43,995 bases of DNA from NCBI RefSeq assembly GCF_002797395.1, contig NZ_KZ454943.1:1179763-1223757 (forward strand), read 5' to 3'. The notes under the pieces were generated by a model, which was not told the DNA's origin, ran no database searches, and saw nothing but the letters and a program-made list of their open reading frames with translations. Below are positions 24,451 through 34,005 of the stretch, piece by piece. The first letter of the stretch is position 1. Each line of letters opens with the position of its first letter. A program made the translations under genes and the position numbers. Origin of the DNA: Bacillus solitudinis. Its GTDB lineage: Bacteria > Bacillota > Bacilli > Bacillales > Bacillaceae_D.

Positions 24451-25651
24451 TTAATATTCAATAACAACCATATCCCAATACTTTAATGATGGGAGTGTAA
24501 TCGTGACTTGGTCATCTTTTTGCTTAAACTCTAGCACTACAGAAGAGTCGTTAAAATGTCTGGTGAAGCCATCCAAACTTTTTTCACCTCTTGTTCTGCT
24601 CTTAACGTAATGGGAAGATCACTTATCAACTCACATATCGAGCTTGGAGAAAATATTTTAGCCAATGAATATTTTCCAAATAAGAATTTAGAGAGTACTG
24701 AAGAATAAAATGAGCAATGGACTTCTTTCTTTACTTCTACAACATCATCACGGAATATAATACAGGACTGAGCAATTTCAGATTGTCCATACTGTGACAC
24801 AGCATTAAACACGAAATCCACTCCTAATGCATGTTTTGCATTTTCGATAAAAAAAGGATATGTTTCCCAAGGTTCGATCTCTTCTCCATTCGCATTCCAA
24901 ATAGGTCCTCGATCACCAAGCTGATCCACATCCCATCCATCAATGCCAGATGCTCAAAAACCTTTTTGTTCTTTTTCAAAAATAAATTCTTGCCAACCTA
25001 AGTTTGAAGGGTCAAATAAATAGATGTCACCCCATTCTTCTGGAAGTGGATGTTCACCTTGTTCATTTTGATCGGGATCCTTAAAAATCTCCCACTCTCT
25101 CAAACTTCTGTATTGGCAATATCAATCCACGTTGAGGCGACTTCTTCGTTTTCTAGTTTCAGTGGATTATCATGTCTATCTTGCCAATCATAAAATTGAA
25201 ATCCATTAACATGGAATCGATTTAACCTTTCAATCACAGCATGCTGTTCTTCATATTCCGCTTTATGGAAATCCGCTAAATATCCATATATAGGAAATTT
25301 GCTCCAGTCAGAAGAAACATCCACTGCGATATTCAAATGATCGATTACATCCGCTTCTTCATTTTTCAAATATACCTCAATCATGTATCCTTTAAAGTCT
25401 TTATCACTCTGTGTCCATTCCCAAGTAAAGTCTCGCTCATCACTTACATGTATCTCCTCTTCATGAACAAGGCCATTTAAATGTTGATATCGTACGACTA
25501 AACTTCTTTCTTCCATTTCTTCATATAAAGAAAGATGAAACGTAACGGCTTCACCTGGATGATATGCTGCTTGATCTGTAGCAATATCCCCTAGCCACTT
25601 TTCATGTTTAACAGCAGACTGATGAACACATCCGTGAACCCTTGATATCAT
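24451..25651 (-). pseudogene. GH66 dextranase / cycloisomaltooligosaccharide glucanotransferase, broken
   Basis: Pieces of a GH66 enzyme lie in order over 1.2 kb: an N-terminal beta domain (DQAAYHPGEAVTFHLSLYEE), the start of the catalytic barrel (FHVNGFQFYDWQDRHDNPL, then DIANTEV), a frame change, FKDPDQNEQGEHPLPEEWGD and IYLFDPSNLGWQEFIFEK, an in-frame stop before ASGIDGWDVDQLGDRG, then VFNAVSQYGQSEIA and, in another frame, the C-terminus QVTITLPSLKYWDMVVIEY. At least two frame changes, one nonsense codon and internal deletions are visible; about 400 of 600-700 expected codons remain. GH66 enzymes cut or cyclise dextran (alpha-1,6-glucan). No signal peptide is seen at this end. It lies at the end of island 2, whose substrate it probably indicates. 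Confidence 0.85.
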
Positions 25652-25806
25652 GTAAACCCTACCATTTAAAGTAAGTGCCTTCTTTTTTAAAGAGGTATAT
25701 ATTATCTCTTACAAGTATGAGTCTATTAAGTATCTTTTATGTAGTACTCTAGTTACTATTTTTCAAACATTGATAATACAGCTTCTCTCTACCCCCCCTT
25801 ATATAG

Positions 25807-25829
25807 AAAAAAGCCGCCGAATCAGCTTT
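25807..25829 (-). terminator. Terminator-like hairpin
   Basis: On the minus strand AAAGCTG pairs with the GC-rich CGGCTTT arm (one G-T pair) and is followed by TTTT. With the hairpin at 25902 it forms a double terminator between island 2 and the GH66 relic. The rest of 25652-25989 has no convincing gene. Confidence 0.5.
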
Positions 25830-25901
25830 ATAATATTGTATTTTTTGCTCGTTTTTCAGCACTGGCTCACTTGGACTAAGGATCCTGCCCCATCTACCAA
25901 A

Positions 25902-25929
25902 AAGACTGTCAGTATTCACCAACAGTCTT
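25902..25929 (-). terminator. Terminator of the island 2 operon
   Basis: AAGACTGT and ACAGTCTT form a perfect 8-bp stem with a 12-nt loop; on the minus strand a T-run follows. It lies 61 bp after the last permease gene. Confidence 0.75.
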
Positions 25930-25989
25930 ACTATCATTAGTAGATTTTTCTCAGACAATCAAGCCGTTCCGAATTAAACTTTTAACATG

Positions 25990-26976
25990 TTATTCACCTG
26001 TAATACCTGATTTATCAATACTTTCCACAAACCATCTTTGTACAATAAGATACATAAGTGCTAGTGGAAGAATTGAAATAATGGTTCCTGCAAAGGCTAT
26101 CGCTTCTGTAAAACTTAGGTTTGGATTTACACCAGGATCGCCGGCACCACTTGCATGAGCCACTCCTTCATACGTTTGTTGCAGGTTCCCTAACAGCATA
26201 GGAACCGTCTGAATTTTCCCTTCTAAATAAAAGGATGTTAAAAACGTTTCATTCCAATATAACGAAAATGCGTAAACACCAACGATGATAAAGGCCGGTC
26301 GAACCATTGGTAGTGCTATTGTCCAAAATGTCCTTAGTGCATTCGCTCCATCTAGAAATGCAGCCTCCTCCATCGCTTTAGGAATCATCTTAAAGAATTG
26401 ATAGAAGATAAGGATAAATAGTGCCGCTTGTTCTCCCTGCCCCGTTAACGCAGGAACTACCAAAGCTCCGATATTCCCTTTCAAATTTAAGTCCGTAAAA
26501 ATTTGATATCGCGGAATAAAAAATAATGTTTTCGGTACGATGTACGTAAACAGCAACAGCATAAACACCATATTCTTTCCTCTGAAATCAAATCGGGCTA
26601 GACCATATCCTATTAATGCAGAGGACATAATAACGCATATTGTAGATGCACCAGCTAAAAGTGCCGTCGTCACAAAAGCGTTCGGCATATTTAACGCACT
26701 CCATGTCAACTCATAGTTAAAGGTATAGAGGCTGGTTGGTAGCCATTCGATGGTGCTATCAGCCAAATCTAAATTGGACATCAAACTTACCGAAAACATG
26801 TAGATTAAAGGATAAAGAAAAACAAAACCAAAAATCAACAAAATCGTGTAGGTTGATAATTTGTATAAGAGTCCGTCACTCATTTGCGAACCGAAGAACA
26901 TTTTCTTTACTTTTTGTCTGTTTTTCTTAACTTGGTACGTGAAACGATTATATGTTTCTGCTAAGTTACTATACAT
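25990..26976 (-). CDS. CUT1 sugar ABC transporter permease (MalG type), pair 2
   Basis: A 328-residue permease with an N-terminal extension of about 40 residues and six membrane segments; the first is TILLIFGFVFLYPLIYMFSV. The ATPase-docking loop is EAAFLDGANALRTFWTIALP. A segment between TM5 and TM6 (GVAHASGAGDPGVNPNLSFTEA) is longer than usual for MalG-type proteins. It is the last gene of the island 2 operon, 6 bp after its MalF-type partner, and needs an ATPase encoded elsewhere. Confidence 0.88.
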   Translation of the reverse strand: MYSNLAETYNRFTYQVKKNRQKVKKMFFGSQMSDGLLYKLSTYTILLIFGFVFLYPLIYMFSVSLMSNLDLADSTIEWLPTSLYTFNYELTWSALNMPNAFVTTALLAGASTICVIMSSALIGYGLARFDFRGKNMVFMLLLFTYIVPKTLFFIPRYQIFTDLNLKGNIGALVVPALTGQGEQAALFILIFYQFFKMIPKAMEEAAFLDGANALRTFWTIALPMVRPAFIIVGVYAFSLYWNETFLTSFYLEGKIQTVPMLLGNLQQTYEGVAHASGAGDPGVNPNLSFTEAIAFAGTIISILPLALMYLIVQRWFVESIDKSGITGE

Positions 26977-26982
26977 TTACCA

Positions 26983-27843
26983 TCACCTCACACTTGTCTT
27001 TCTACTTCGAGTCGCATAGTACAATATAGAGATCAGTCCTATTTGAACGATCGTATATAGAATGGAGATCGCAGAAGCATACCCCTCACGTCTTGAACCG
27101 TCATATGTGGACTCCATAATAATGCCAATGATCGGGTTAAGTTCAAAATTTGCTAAGAAAACAACTACAAAGATGACACATACGCTTATTAAAGGATAAA
27201 TGGTAGGTAATGTAATTTTCCAGAAAGATGTCCATACCGATGCTCCATCGATTGACGCAGCCTCGTACATGTCCTTGCCGACTTTCTGAAGCGCAGCTAG
27301 GAAAATAAGAATTGGAATCGCACTGTACCACAAGAGCTGAACAATCAGTTCAAAAAGGGAAACAATCCACAAAACAACGTTTCGGGATGGAATAATCGTA
27401 TAGATTACATCTAAAAGCACCCGGTTTGCACTGATCGCCATTCCACCGTAACTACTTATATTTTCCATCAACTCACCACTCATAATAATGACCGGCAAGA
27501 AAAATAGTAATCTGAAAAACGCTTTTCCCTTTATCTTTTGATTAAGTAGCACTGCAATGATGACAGATAGTGCAATAACAACCGGTACGTACAGCAGAGA
27601 ACTTATAAAAAAGTTTTGAGCTGCAATCACAAAATCGACGTCCTCAAACAAAATTCTCTGATAGTTTTCGAGACCGACCCAGTTATATCTCCATCCTGAT
27701 CTACTCCCATAGGAAACATTATTGAAGCTCATGAATATGGTCCTGTACAACGGATACACAACCAAAACCAAAAAACCAATAATCCACGGGCTGATAAAAA
27801 ACATACCCGTTAAAGCTTTTTTCTGCTTCATAATCAGCGTCAT
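26983..27843 (-). CDS. CUT1 sugar ABC transporter permease (MalF type), pair 2
   Basis: A 286-residue permease with six membrane segments; the docking loop is EAASIDGASVWTSFWKITLP. Its ATG overlaps the stop of the DUF5696-like gene (ATGA), so it is translationally coupled to that protein, which suggests a joint function. An ATG four codons in is a possible alternative start. It pairs with the permease at 25990. Confidence 0.88.
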   Translation of the reverse strand: MTLIMKQKKALTGMFFISPWIIGFLVLVVYPLYRTIFMSFNNVSYGSRSGWRYNWVGLENYQRILFEDVDFVIAAQNFFISSLLYVPVVIALSVIIAVLLNQKIKGKAFFRLLFFLPVIIMSGELMENISSYGGMAISANRVLLDVIYTIIPSRNVVLWIVSLFELIVQLLWYSAIPILIFLAALQKVGKDMYEAASIDGASVWTSFWKITLPTIYPLISVCVIFVVVFLANFELNPIIGIIMESTYDGSRREGYASAISILYTIVQIGLISILYYATRSRKTSVR

Positions 27844-30107
27844 AATATCACAAACCCTTTTGATTTAATTTCCTCATCACCATATAAATAATTTGAATCA
27901 TTATAATTAATAACTATTTTCTTCCCGTTTCTATATTCGACTATGACAATCCCTTGATCGACTATAGTATGGTTAATCATCTCACTGTCTATGACTTTAC
28001 CTAGCCCTTCATTGACAAAGTTATAGTATGCATCGATTCGCTCCTCCAAAAAACTATACTCTGAAACATAGATGTCATTAGAAGCCGTTCCTTTTAATTT
28101 GTAAGTCGATTCTCCTGTAAGGACAAATGACGGATAAACCCCGAACTCAATTAACCTCAATTTTGCCTCGGTATCATTGGACGAGAAATTCATATAAGGT
28201 GAATACATATCTTTATAACCACTTAAGACTAGCGAAACCAATGGAATGGTATCATCAATGAACATTAACCCTGACGAATGAATAGATGTATCAAAATAAT
28301 CATCAAGATATGGGTAAAGATAAGCATCAGGCGAATACATACTTGTTCGAATTTCGTTATCATGTAAATATTCCATTAAATTTTTTGTATACTCCATTCC
28401 ATCAGTACTGCTCCCAATGGTTCCATTGTCGTAATGAGTAAACAAGCTACCCGAGAGTCCACCAAATGCCAATGAGTCTATTTTATTTTTTTGCAAATTC
28501 TCCAAATCCTTTTCAGCCAAAACGCTGTAAAACTTCGGATTATTCAAATAGTTTAGTAGATTATTCTGGCGATTGTACACACTTAAATCTTGTCTGTTCA
28601 TTTTGCTCGCAGAATATCTCGTTTTCTCAAAATAGGACCGAGCATAATCCATATAGTAGTTAAATTTAATATTATTTGATGAGAAAAATTGTATCACTTC
28701 TTCTAAATCTTCCTGTCCTCCTAGACTCCCCAAAACATCAAACTTATAAGTAAGCTCATTTGGTAGAAATGTTTTAAACGTAACGTTTAAATTCTCATAT
28801 CCCTTATCCAACAATGTCTTACTCAGCTCATGTGCTTGATCATAGGTTGTCACAGGTACGTCCTCCTTACCTAACGTCCCCATAGTGAGTTCACTATTGA
28901 TAAAATCAATTTTCAAAGGAATCTTATTATGAGTAGGATCCGAATTCTTAGATAGACCGTCTTTCTTTTCAAGGAGATCTCGATATTTTTTAGCTACCCC
29001 AACATAGTTTGCTTGATTCTCGTTCAAGAAGACATATCGTTGAACAAGATCAAACTGATTGGGTTTCTCCTGGAAGCCTAGAACGTGTTGTTCTTCATTG
29101 ACCCGACTTTGAAACTGAGAATAGGCGGTACGATAGTTATAAGTAAAATACGATTGATAGTATAACGTATTTGTATCTTTTGATCTATAATTGTAAGTTG
29201 CATAGCTACTTCCACTTTCTGAGATAACTAACACACCCGTTTTATCGACTTCATGGATCACCCCAAATATTGGAAGTGACACACTCTCTGATGGCTTTGC
29301 CGATATTCCTCTTCGGCTTGGGGAAGTAGTGTTTTCATATCCCATGTCCTTTTCATAAACAGGAGCCGAATAACCTGTTGCATATTTTGGCGTTTCATCT
29401 AGACTTACGATCGCTCCAGATCCATCAGGGATAACGATATATCCGTCTTCTTTGTGGCTTGCGCTTCCAAAAAACGGGTATATAATCATTTCATTCATCG
29501 ATACATTATTATTTCCCGGCTTCCATAGATCAAGGTTATACTCTTCTACACTTTCTTCGGGAACATGAAAAAGTAAATCTCCTCCTTGTAGTGTGACAAC
29601 CGCATCAAACTTTATTTTTTGATCCGTAAAATCAACTGAAACCGTAAAACCATCTTCCGTCATTTGATATGATTTTTCTACATTACTATCCAGTACGGTT
29701 CTCCTGCCTGGTGTGAATTTATCATAGGTCATTAAGGAAATTCCTGATCTAACATACCTGATCATTTCTTGACTGTAACCTTCTGCCTCCATATCTCTAT
29801 GAACATCATAAGAGAACCACGTATAACCGTTGCATTTATCTTTAACAGCAATAGAAACGGATTCTTCCTCTAGATAAAGCTCTAATTGTTCATTTTCCGT
29901 CACTTTTTTAAATCGTTCCGGAATGTTCGCTTCAACAAATTGATTGTCGCATGTAACCGTCTGATCATTAACAATTACATTTTCATAGTTGTCCTCAGCT
30001 ACAACAATCGCGTATGGAACACCTTGCGAATTGAACTGAAAGTAGGTAACTCCAATTATGCTTACTATCAGAAGTACAACACCATACTTCATTACTTTTT
30101 TTACCAT
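27840..30107 (-). CDS. Membrane-anchored DUF5696-like protein, putative glycosidase-fold
   Basis: A 755-residue protein with one N-terminal membrane anchor (about 8-25) and the rest outside the cell. Residues about 45-360 are beta-rich (IYPFFGSASHKEDGYIVIPDG). VGVAKKYRDLLEKKDGL (370-385) introduces a region (about 395-710) that reads like a TIM barrel: alternating strands and helices, with acidic residues at strand ends such as Asp487 in NYYMDYA, Asp560 in FTHYDNG, Asp594 in YSPDAYL and Asp618-Asp619. A small C-terminal beta domain ends it (VIVEYRNGKKIVINYN). I recall DUF5696 as the label for such proteins next to CUT1 transporters; no function is known to me. The layout resembles glycosidases such as the GH101/GH36 type, so an alpha-glycan hydrolase or sugar-binding pseudo-enzyme is inferred. 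GGAGGTGG precedes the ATG. The gene overlaps both neighbours. Confidence 0.7.
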   Translation of the reverse strand: MVKKVMKYGVVLLIVSIIGVTYFQFNSQGVPYAIVVAEDNYENVIVNDQTVTCDNQFVEANIPERFKKVTENEQLELYLEEESVSIAVKDKCNGYTWFSYDVHRDMEAEGYSQEMIRYVRSGISLMTYDKFTPGRRTVLDSNVEKSYQMTEDGFTVSVDFTDQKIKFDAVVTLQGGDLLFHVPEESVEEYNLDLWKPGNNNVSMNEMIIYPFFGSASHKEDGYIVIPDGSGAIVSLDETPKYATGYSAPVYEKDMGYENTTSPSRRGISAKPSESVSLPIFGVIHEVDKTGVLVISESGSSYATYNYRSKDTNTLYYQSYFTYNYRTAYSQFQSRVNEEQHVLGFQEKPNQFDLVQRYVFLNENQANYVGVAKKYRDLLEKKDGLSKNSDPTHNKIPLKIDFINSELTMGTLGKEDVPVTTYDQAHELSKTLLDKGYENLNVTFKTFLPNELTYKFDVLGSLGGQEDLEEVIQFFSSNNIKFNYYMDYARSYFEKTRYSASKMNRQDLSVYNRQNNLLNYLNNPKFYSVLAEKDLENLQKNKIDSLAFGGLSGSLFTHYDNGTIGSSTDGMEYTKNLMEYLHDNEIRTSMYSPDAYLYPYLDDYFDTSIHSSGLMFIDDTIPLVSLVLSGYKDMYSPYMNFSSNDTEAKLRLIEFGVYPSFVLTGESTYKLKGTASNDIYVSEYSFLEERIDAYYNFVNEGLGKVIDSEMINHTIVDQGIVIVEYRNGKKIVINYNDSNYLYGDEEIKSKGFVIL

Positions 30108-32122
30108 CGTTTATCCACCTCCGTAACCACATCATATAAGAAATCAATCATTTGATTGCCTAATGAATATAAAACAAATAAAAACAACCCGATAATTAGC
30201 ATGGTAAACATACTTTTAGAAATCACTCCGATTGTTTCACCGACATCATAATTATGGATATCTTTAATCATGAAAAACAGTAAAAATACGACCCATATAA
30301 ACATGCCTTGAATCGGAAGATGATAGAAAACGGACTGTTCTAACGTTAACCCGTTACTAAATAAGATTAATAGGGGCATGATGATCAGAATTGGACTCAA
30401 AGCATACGCCGTTCCATTATATACATGTTTAAAGCTACCCTCGCCGTCATTAATCGAACAAATTAAATAATTAGATACGAGCCACAAAACGAATAGAAAC
30501 ATTAGAATGGATAATTCATAAACGATATACTGATTTTTCGGAACAAATAGTACATTCGTATACATATGATGCATGATAAAAATAACAGCGATTAAACTAT
30601 AAATTATACTAGATGACCGTCTAGCTACTCTGTTTTGATCTTGTATTTCATAAATACCGTTTAATGGTTGCTTCATAAATGAAAACATATAAAGCAGATC
30701 ATCAAGTATTTTTATTCTTCTTAGCACACTGATTCGTTTTAATACTCTTGGACCATAGTCATACTTACGGTTCAAGAACTTATGGGTTGAACCCAAAATC
30801 ACTAAAAATACAATAATCAAGAACACGTTTTTTAAGTTATTTTCTAACCATGATCGGCGAATTTCCCAAAAAGCTTCCGAAATCCCCTTGGTGTGTTTAG
30901 CATCATAAAATTCTTCGTATGCTTTATGAGGATCCCCTTCGCGAAGGAATGCGTCACCCAAACCGATATGGGCATTATCAAAAATCGAGTTATACGTCAT
31001 CGTGTATTCCCATAACTCTTTACTCCTCGTATAATCACCTTCTTGATAGGCTCCCATTGCATTATGCACTGCATCGGCGAATTGTGTTGACCTATATGTT
31101 TGGATTCTACTAGTTCCCTGGTCAATGACAATAAGATCATCAGCTGAATTAGAAGCAATGCTTACTGGTCGATTCAAAAGCCCGTACCGACTTGAGTTAA
31201 CATCGCTTCCCCCAAACAAGAACAGTAAATCCCCTTCAGAATCATACTCGTATATCCATCCATCCGATGTGATAGAGTACACATTGTTATGCTTTCCAAG
31301 CCAAACACTTTCCATATTATGGTTTGCAACTAAATCATCAGGGAAATAATTTGTTCCCGAGACGTTAAACTTTTTAACCGGATTGGTTTCAATGGATGAT
31401 GTAACTGTATAAATAAATCCCCTTTCATCAATTGTGATATTACTCGGCACATCCGGAAAGACCCTCTCGAGTTTTCTTTGTTGTGCTTCTGTTAAAAAGA
31501 ATGACCTAACTTGGTCTAACAATGGCACATTCAGCGGATTCGCACCGAAAAATGTAATAAATTCACCCTCTCTGTTTAGCATAATCAAACCATTTACAGA
31601 TCCGCTGCTTCTGACGTAAATATTACCTCTAACATCAACAGCAATATGTGTAGGACTAAAACCATAGCCTTCATTAAAAATGGGTGTATCAGGCTGACCA
31701 ATTTCTCTAACAAATTCATGGGTCGATTTGTCAAAGATAAATATCTTTTTTTGTGAGCTATCTACAACATAAATATAGTCGTCCGTTACAAATGAACTTT
31801 GAACAGTACTAAACTTGTCGCTCGTCAACTCATTATAGTAGCGATAATGCCGATCCAATATATATACTTTATTGTGCGAACTATCAGTTATATAAATATA
31901 ATCCTCTTTATCAACAAATACGTGCTCTGGCATTCCTAATCTTTCACCGTTAATGACGCTTATTTGATTGGCCGGTGTATAGCCCGTCTGGGTTTTAATA
32001 ATGGTTCCTTGACCGTCACTCGTATATGTGTAATAAGGTGCTTCGGCAAACGCATACGAATTAGGATGAATGCCAATCAGTATAATTCCTAGTAACAATA
32101 TAATCTTCCAATACATACTCAT
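30101..32122 (-). CDS. NHL-propeller / TPR / Yip1-domain membrane protein
   Basis: A 673-residue protein. Signal peptide or first helix 1-26, then an NHL-type beta-propeller (about 50-345) with repeats such as GMPEHVFVDKEDYIYITDSS and PTHIAVDVRGNIYVRSS, a TPR-like helical pair (about 352-425, YQEGDYTRSKELWEYTM and NAHIGLGDAFLREGDPHKAY), one membrane helix (432-447) and a C-terminal Yip1-type domain with five helices (about 480-665). The propeller and TPR should be outside the cell. No enzymatic motif is visible. Its place between two permease pairs, overlapping the DUF5696 gene by 7 bp, suggests a scaffold or accessory subunit of the transporter. Function unknown. Confidence 0.7.
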   Translation of the reverse strand: MSMYWKIILLLGIILIGIHPNSYAFAEAPYYTYTSDGQGTIIKTQTGYTPANQISVINGERLGMPEHVFVDKEDYIYITDSSHNKVYILDRHYRYYNELTSDKFSTVQSSFVTDDYIYVVDSSQKKIFIFDKSTHEFVREIGQPDTPIFNEGYGFSPTHIAVDVRGNIYVRSSGSVNGLIMLNREGEFITFFGANPLNVPLLDQVRSFFLTEAQQRKLERVFPDVPSNITIDERGFIYTVTSSIETNPVKKFNVSGTNYFPDDLVANHNMESVWLGKHNNVYSITSDGWIYEYDSEGDLLFLFGGSDVNSSRYGLLNRPVSIASNSADDLIVIDQGTSRIQTYRSTQFADAVHNAMGAYQEGDYTRSKELWEYTMTYNSIFDNAHIGLGDAFLREGDPHKAYEEFYDAKHTKGISEAFWEIRRSWLENNLKNVFLIIVFLVILGSTHKFLNRKYDYGPRVLKRISVLRRIKILDDLLYMFSFMKQPLNGIYEIQDQNRVARRSSSIIYSLIAVIFIMHHMYTNVLFVPKNQYIVYELSILMFLFVLWLVSNYLICSINDGEGSFKHVYNGTAYALSPILIIMPLLILFSNGLTLEQSVFYHLPIQGMFIWVVFLLFFMIKDIHNYDVGETIGVISKSMFTMLIIGLFLFVLYSLGNQMIDFLYDVVTEVDKRW

Positions 32123-32123
32123 A

Positions 32124-32993
32124 TTACTTAATCCCCGTATGAGCCATGGAATTCATGACTTTATTTTGTAAAATAATAAATAAGATTAAATTAGGAACAA
32201 ACATGATTAATCCGCCCACCGCCGATAATCCGGCACCAGCAACTATATTGCCAGATTGTGATACTAATGTTTCCATATAAAACGGAAGCGTCCTGATAGA
32301 TTCTTTGTCCATAAAGATAGCTGAGCTTTCAACATTCCCCCAACTGATCTGAAAGGTTAAGATGGCTACCGTAACCAGTGCTGGCGTGACCAAAGGCAGG
32401 ATGATACTCCAGTAAATTCTCATGTTTCCTGCTCCATCGATTTTTGCAGCCTCAAGAAGTTCGTTTGGAATCTGATCAATAAATTGCTTGAGCAAAAATA
32501 TCCCGATGGGCATTGCTAGTAGCGGTATAATATGCGCCCAATACGTATTGAAAATCCCTAAATTTACAATAATAAAGAATCTCGGAATCGCAACAGCTAA
32601 AGGTACAAATATTAATGCCAACGTATTAACTTTATTAAAAGTTTCTTTTCCTTTGAACTCTAATTTGGACAATGCGAATGAAGCCAAAGAGCTTATAAAC
32701 AAAGTAAGCAAGATAACTAGAATCGTCACGTACAAACTATTAAATACATACCTTGACAGGGGCATCCCCGACTCAGCGGAAAAATTAATCAGCAACCGGA
32801 AATTTTCCAAGGTTGGCGATTGAACAAAGAACCTAGGTGGATATGCAAATAACTCTGTAAACGGTTTAAAGGCATGGTTAAAAATAAATATAATAGGAAG
32901 CGCCATAAAAATAGAAAGAAACGTCAAAGCAATATGAAACTTCAACTGATCTCTATGAAACTTCCTCGGATTAATTTTAATTGAATTCGCCAA
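32124..32993 (-). CDS. CUT1 sugar ABC transporter permease (MalG type), pair 1
   Basis: A 289-residue permease, six membrane segments, docking loop EAAKIDGAGNMRIYWSIILP. The first helix begins LTFLSIFMALPIIFIFNHAF and the C-terminus MNSMAHTGIK is typical for MalG-type proteins. Its stop is directly followed by the NHL-Yip1 gene start (1-bp gap). It pairs with the permease at 33028. Confidence 0.9.
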   Translation of the reverse strand: MANSIKINPRKFHRDQLKFHIALTFLSIFMALPIIFIFNHAFKPFTELFAYPPRFFVQSPTLENFRLLINFSAESGMPLSRYVFNSLYVTILVILLTLFISSLASFALSKLEFKGKETFNKVNTLALIFVPLAVAIPRFFIIVNLGIFNTYWAHIIPLLAMPIGIFLLKQFIDQIPNELLEAAKIDGAGNMRIYWSIILPLVTPALVTVAILTFQISWGNVESSAIFMDKESIRTLPFYMETLVSQSGNIVAGAGLSAVGGLIMFVPNLILFIILQNKVMNSMAHTGIK

Positions 32994-33027
32994 AAGCTCT
33001 CACCACTCTTTATGTTTTGTAATTGAA

Positions 33028-34005
33028 CTATTTGCTTTCTCCGAATAATTTGTAGCTAATTTTATTGAACATGAGAACAATTAACAATAGTACGACGGTA
33101 ATTGCCGATGCGTAACCCATTTCGTACCGAATAAATCCAAAGTCGTTAGCGTGGTCAACTATTAGCCAGCCGGCATATTGCGGAGGCGGTGTGCCTCCGC
33201 TAAGCGTTGCGGCTATCCCAGAAGCATTAAATGTGCCGATAATAGCCATTACGGCACCAAATAACATCTGTGGCTTCATCGAAGGGATCGTAATGAAAAA
33301 TATTTCTTGCCACCTGTTTCTAATCCCATCAAGGTATGCAGCTTCGTACAAGCTTTTGTCAATATTCATTAAACCAGCTAACATCGCGAGAAAACCGACA
33401 CCCATACTTCCCCAAAGTCCAACAAAAATCATAACCGGCACTAAGAATTCAGGTGACTGTAAAAACTGCACCGGCTCTTTAATAATGTTCCATTCTAATA
33501 GCCAATAGTTTAAATAGCCGACCTGATCCCCACTAAATAAAACTCTCCATACAATCGCCATCATGATAGGACCTGTTACAGAGGGAGAATAAATAATAAC
33601 CGTATAGATTGTTCGGACATTATGAGGAACCTGTGAAAGCATCCAGGCAAGAAAGAAAGCCATCATATATCCGATTGGTCCAACAATGACCGCATATAAT
33701 AACGTACTCGACACTGCGTGCTGCAAGAAAACGGTATCTCCTGTAAATAAATCAATATAGTTTTGGAATCCTACAAATTCAGGAAATTCCACGGTATTAA
33801 AATAAGTAAAAGATAAGACTACCGCGACTAGCACTGGCATGATAATGAGCAGTGTAAATAATGTAGCGTAAGGCATTATAAATAGATAAGGGGAACTTTT
33901 GACCTTATATAACAGCTTCTTTATTTGTCTGCTCTTTGGCTCAGTAGAGCTATTTAGGGGCGGCCGATTTACGGACTGCTGATTTATATTAGTGTTCTTT
34001 TCCAT
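33028..34005 (-). CDS. CUT1 sugar ABC transporter permease (MalF type), pair 1
   Basis: A 325-residue permease with a hydrophilic N-terminus (1-40) and six membrane segments from LFIMPYATLFTLLIIMPVLV on; docking loop EAAYLDGIRNRWQEIFFITIP. A segment GGTPPPQYAG precedes the last helices. Its start overlaps the end of the fused binding protein gene by 17 bp, so binding protein and channel are coupled. Confidence 0.9.
   Translation of the reverse strand: MEKNTNINQQSVNRPPLNSSTEPKSRQIKKLLYKVKSSPYLFIMPYATLFTLLIIMPVLVAVVLSFTYFNTVEFPEFVGFQNYIDLFTGDTVFLQHAVSSTLLYAVIVGPIGYMMAFFLAWMLSQVPHNVRTIYTVIIYSPSVTGPIMMAIVWRVLFSGDQVGYLNYWLLEWNIIKEPVQFLQSPEFLVPVMIFVGLWGSMGVGFLAMLAGLMNIDKSLYEAAYLDGIRNRWQEIFFITIPSMKPQMLFGAVMAIIGTFNASGIAATLSGGTPPPQYAGWLIVDHANDFGFIRYEMGYASAITVVLLLIVLMFNKISYKLFGESK

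Noticed and set aside
25749-25958. Minus-strand open frame of 69 codons between operon 2 and the GH66 relic
   Set aside because: It spans both terminator hairpins, has no ribosome binding site and no recognisable protein pattern.
32488-32823. Plus-strand open frame of 111 codons
   Set aside because: Antisense of the MalG-type permease gene; no ribosome site and no family likeness.
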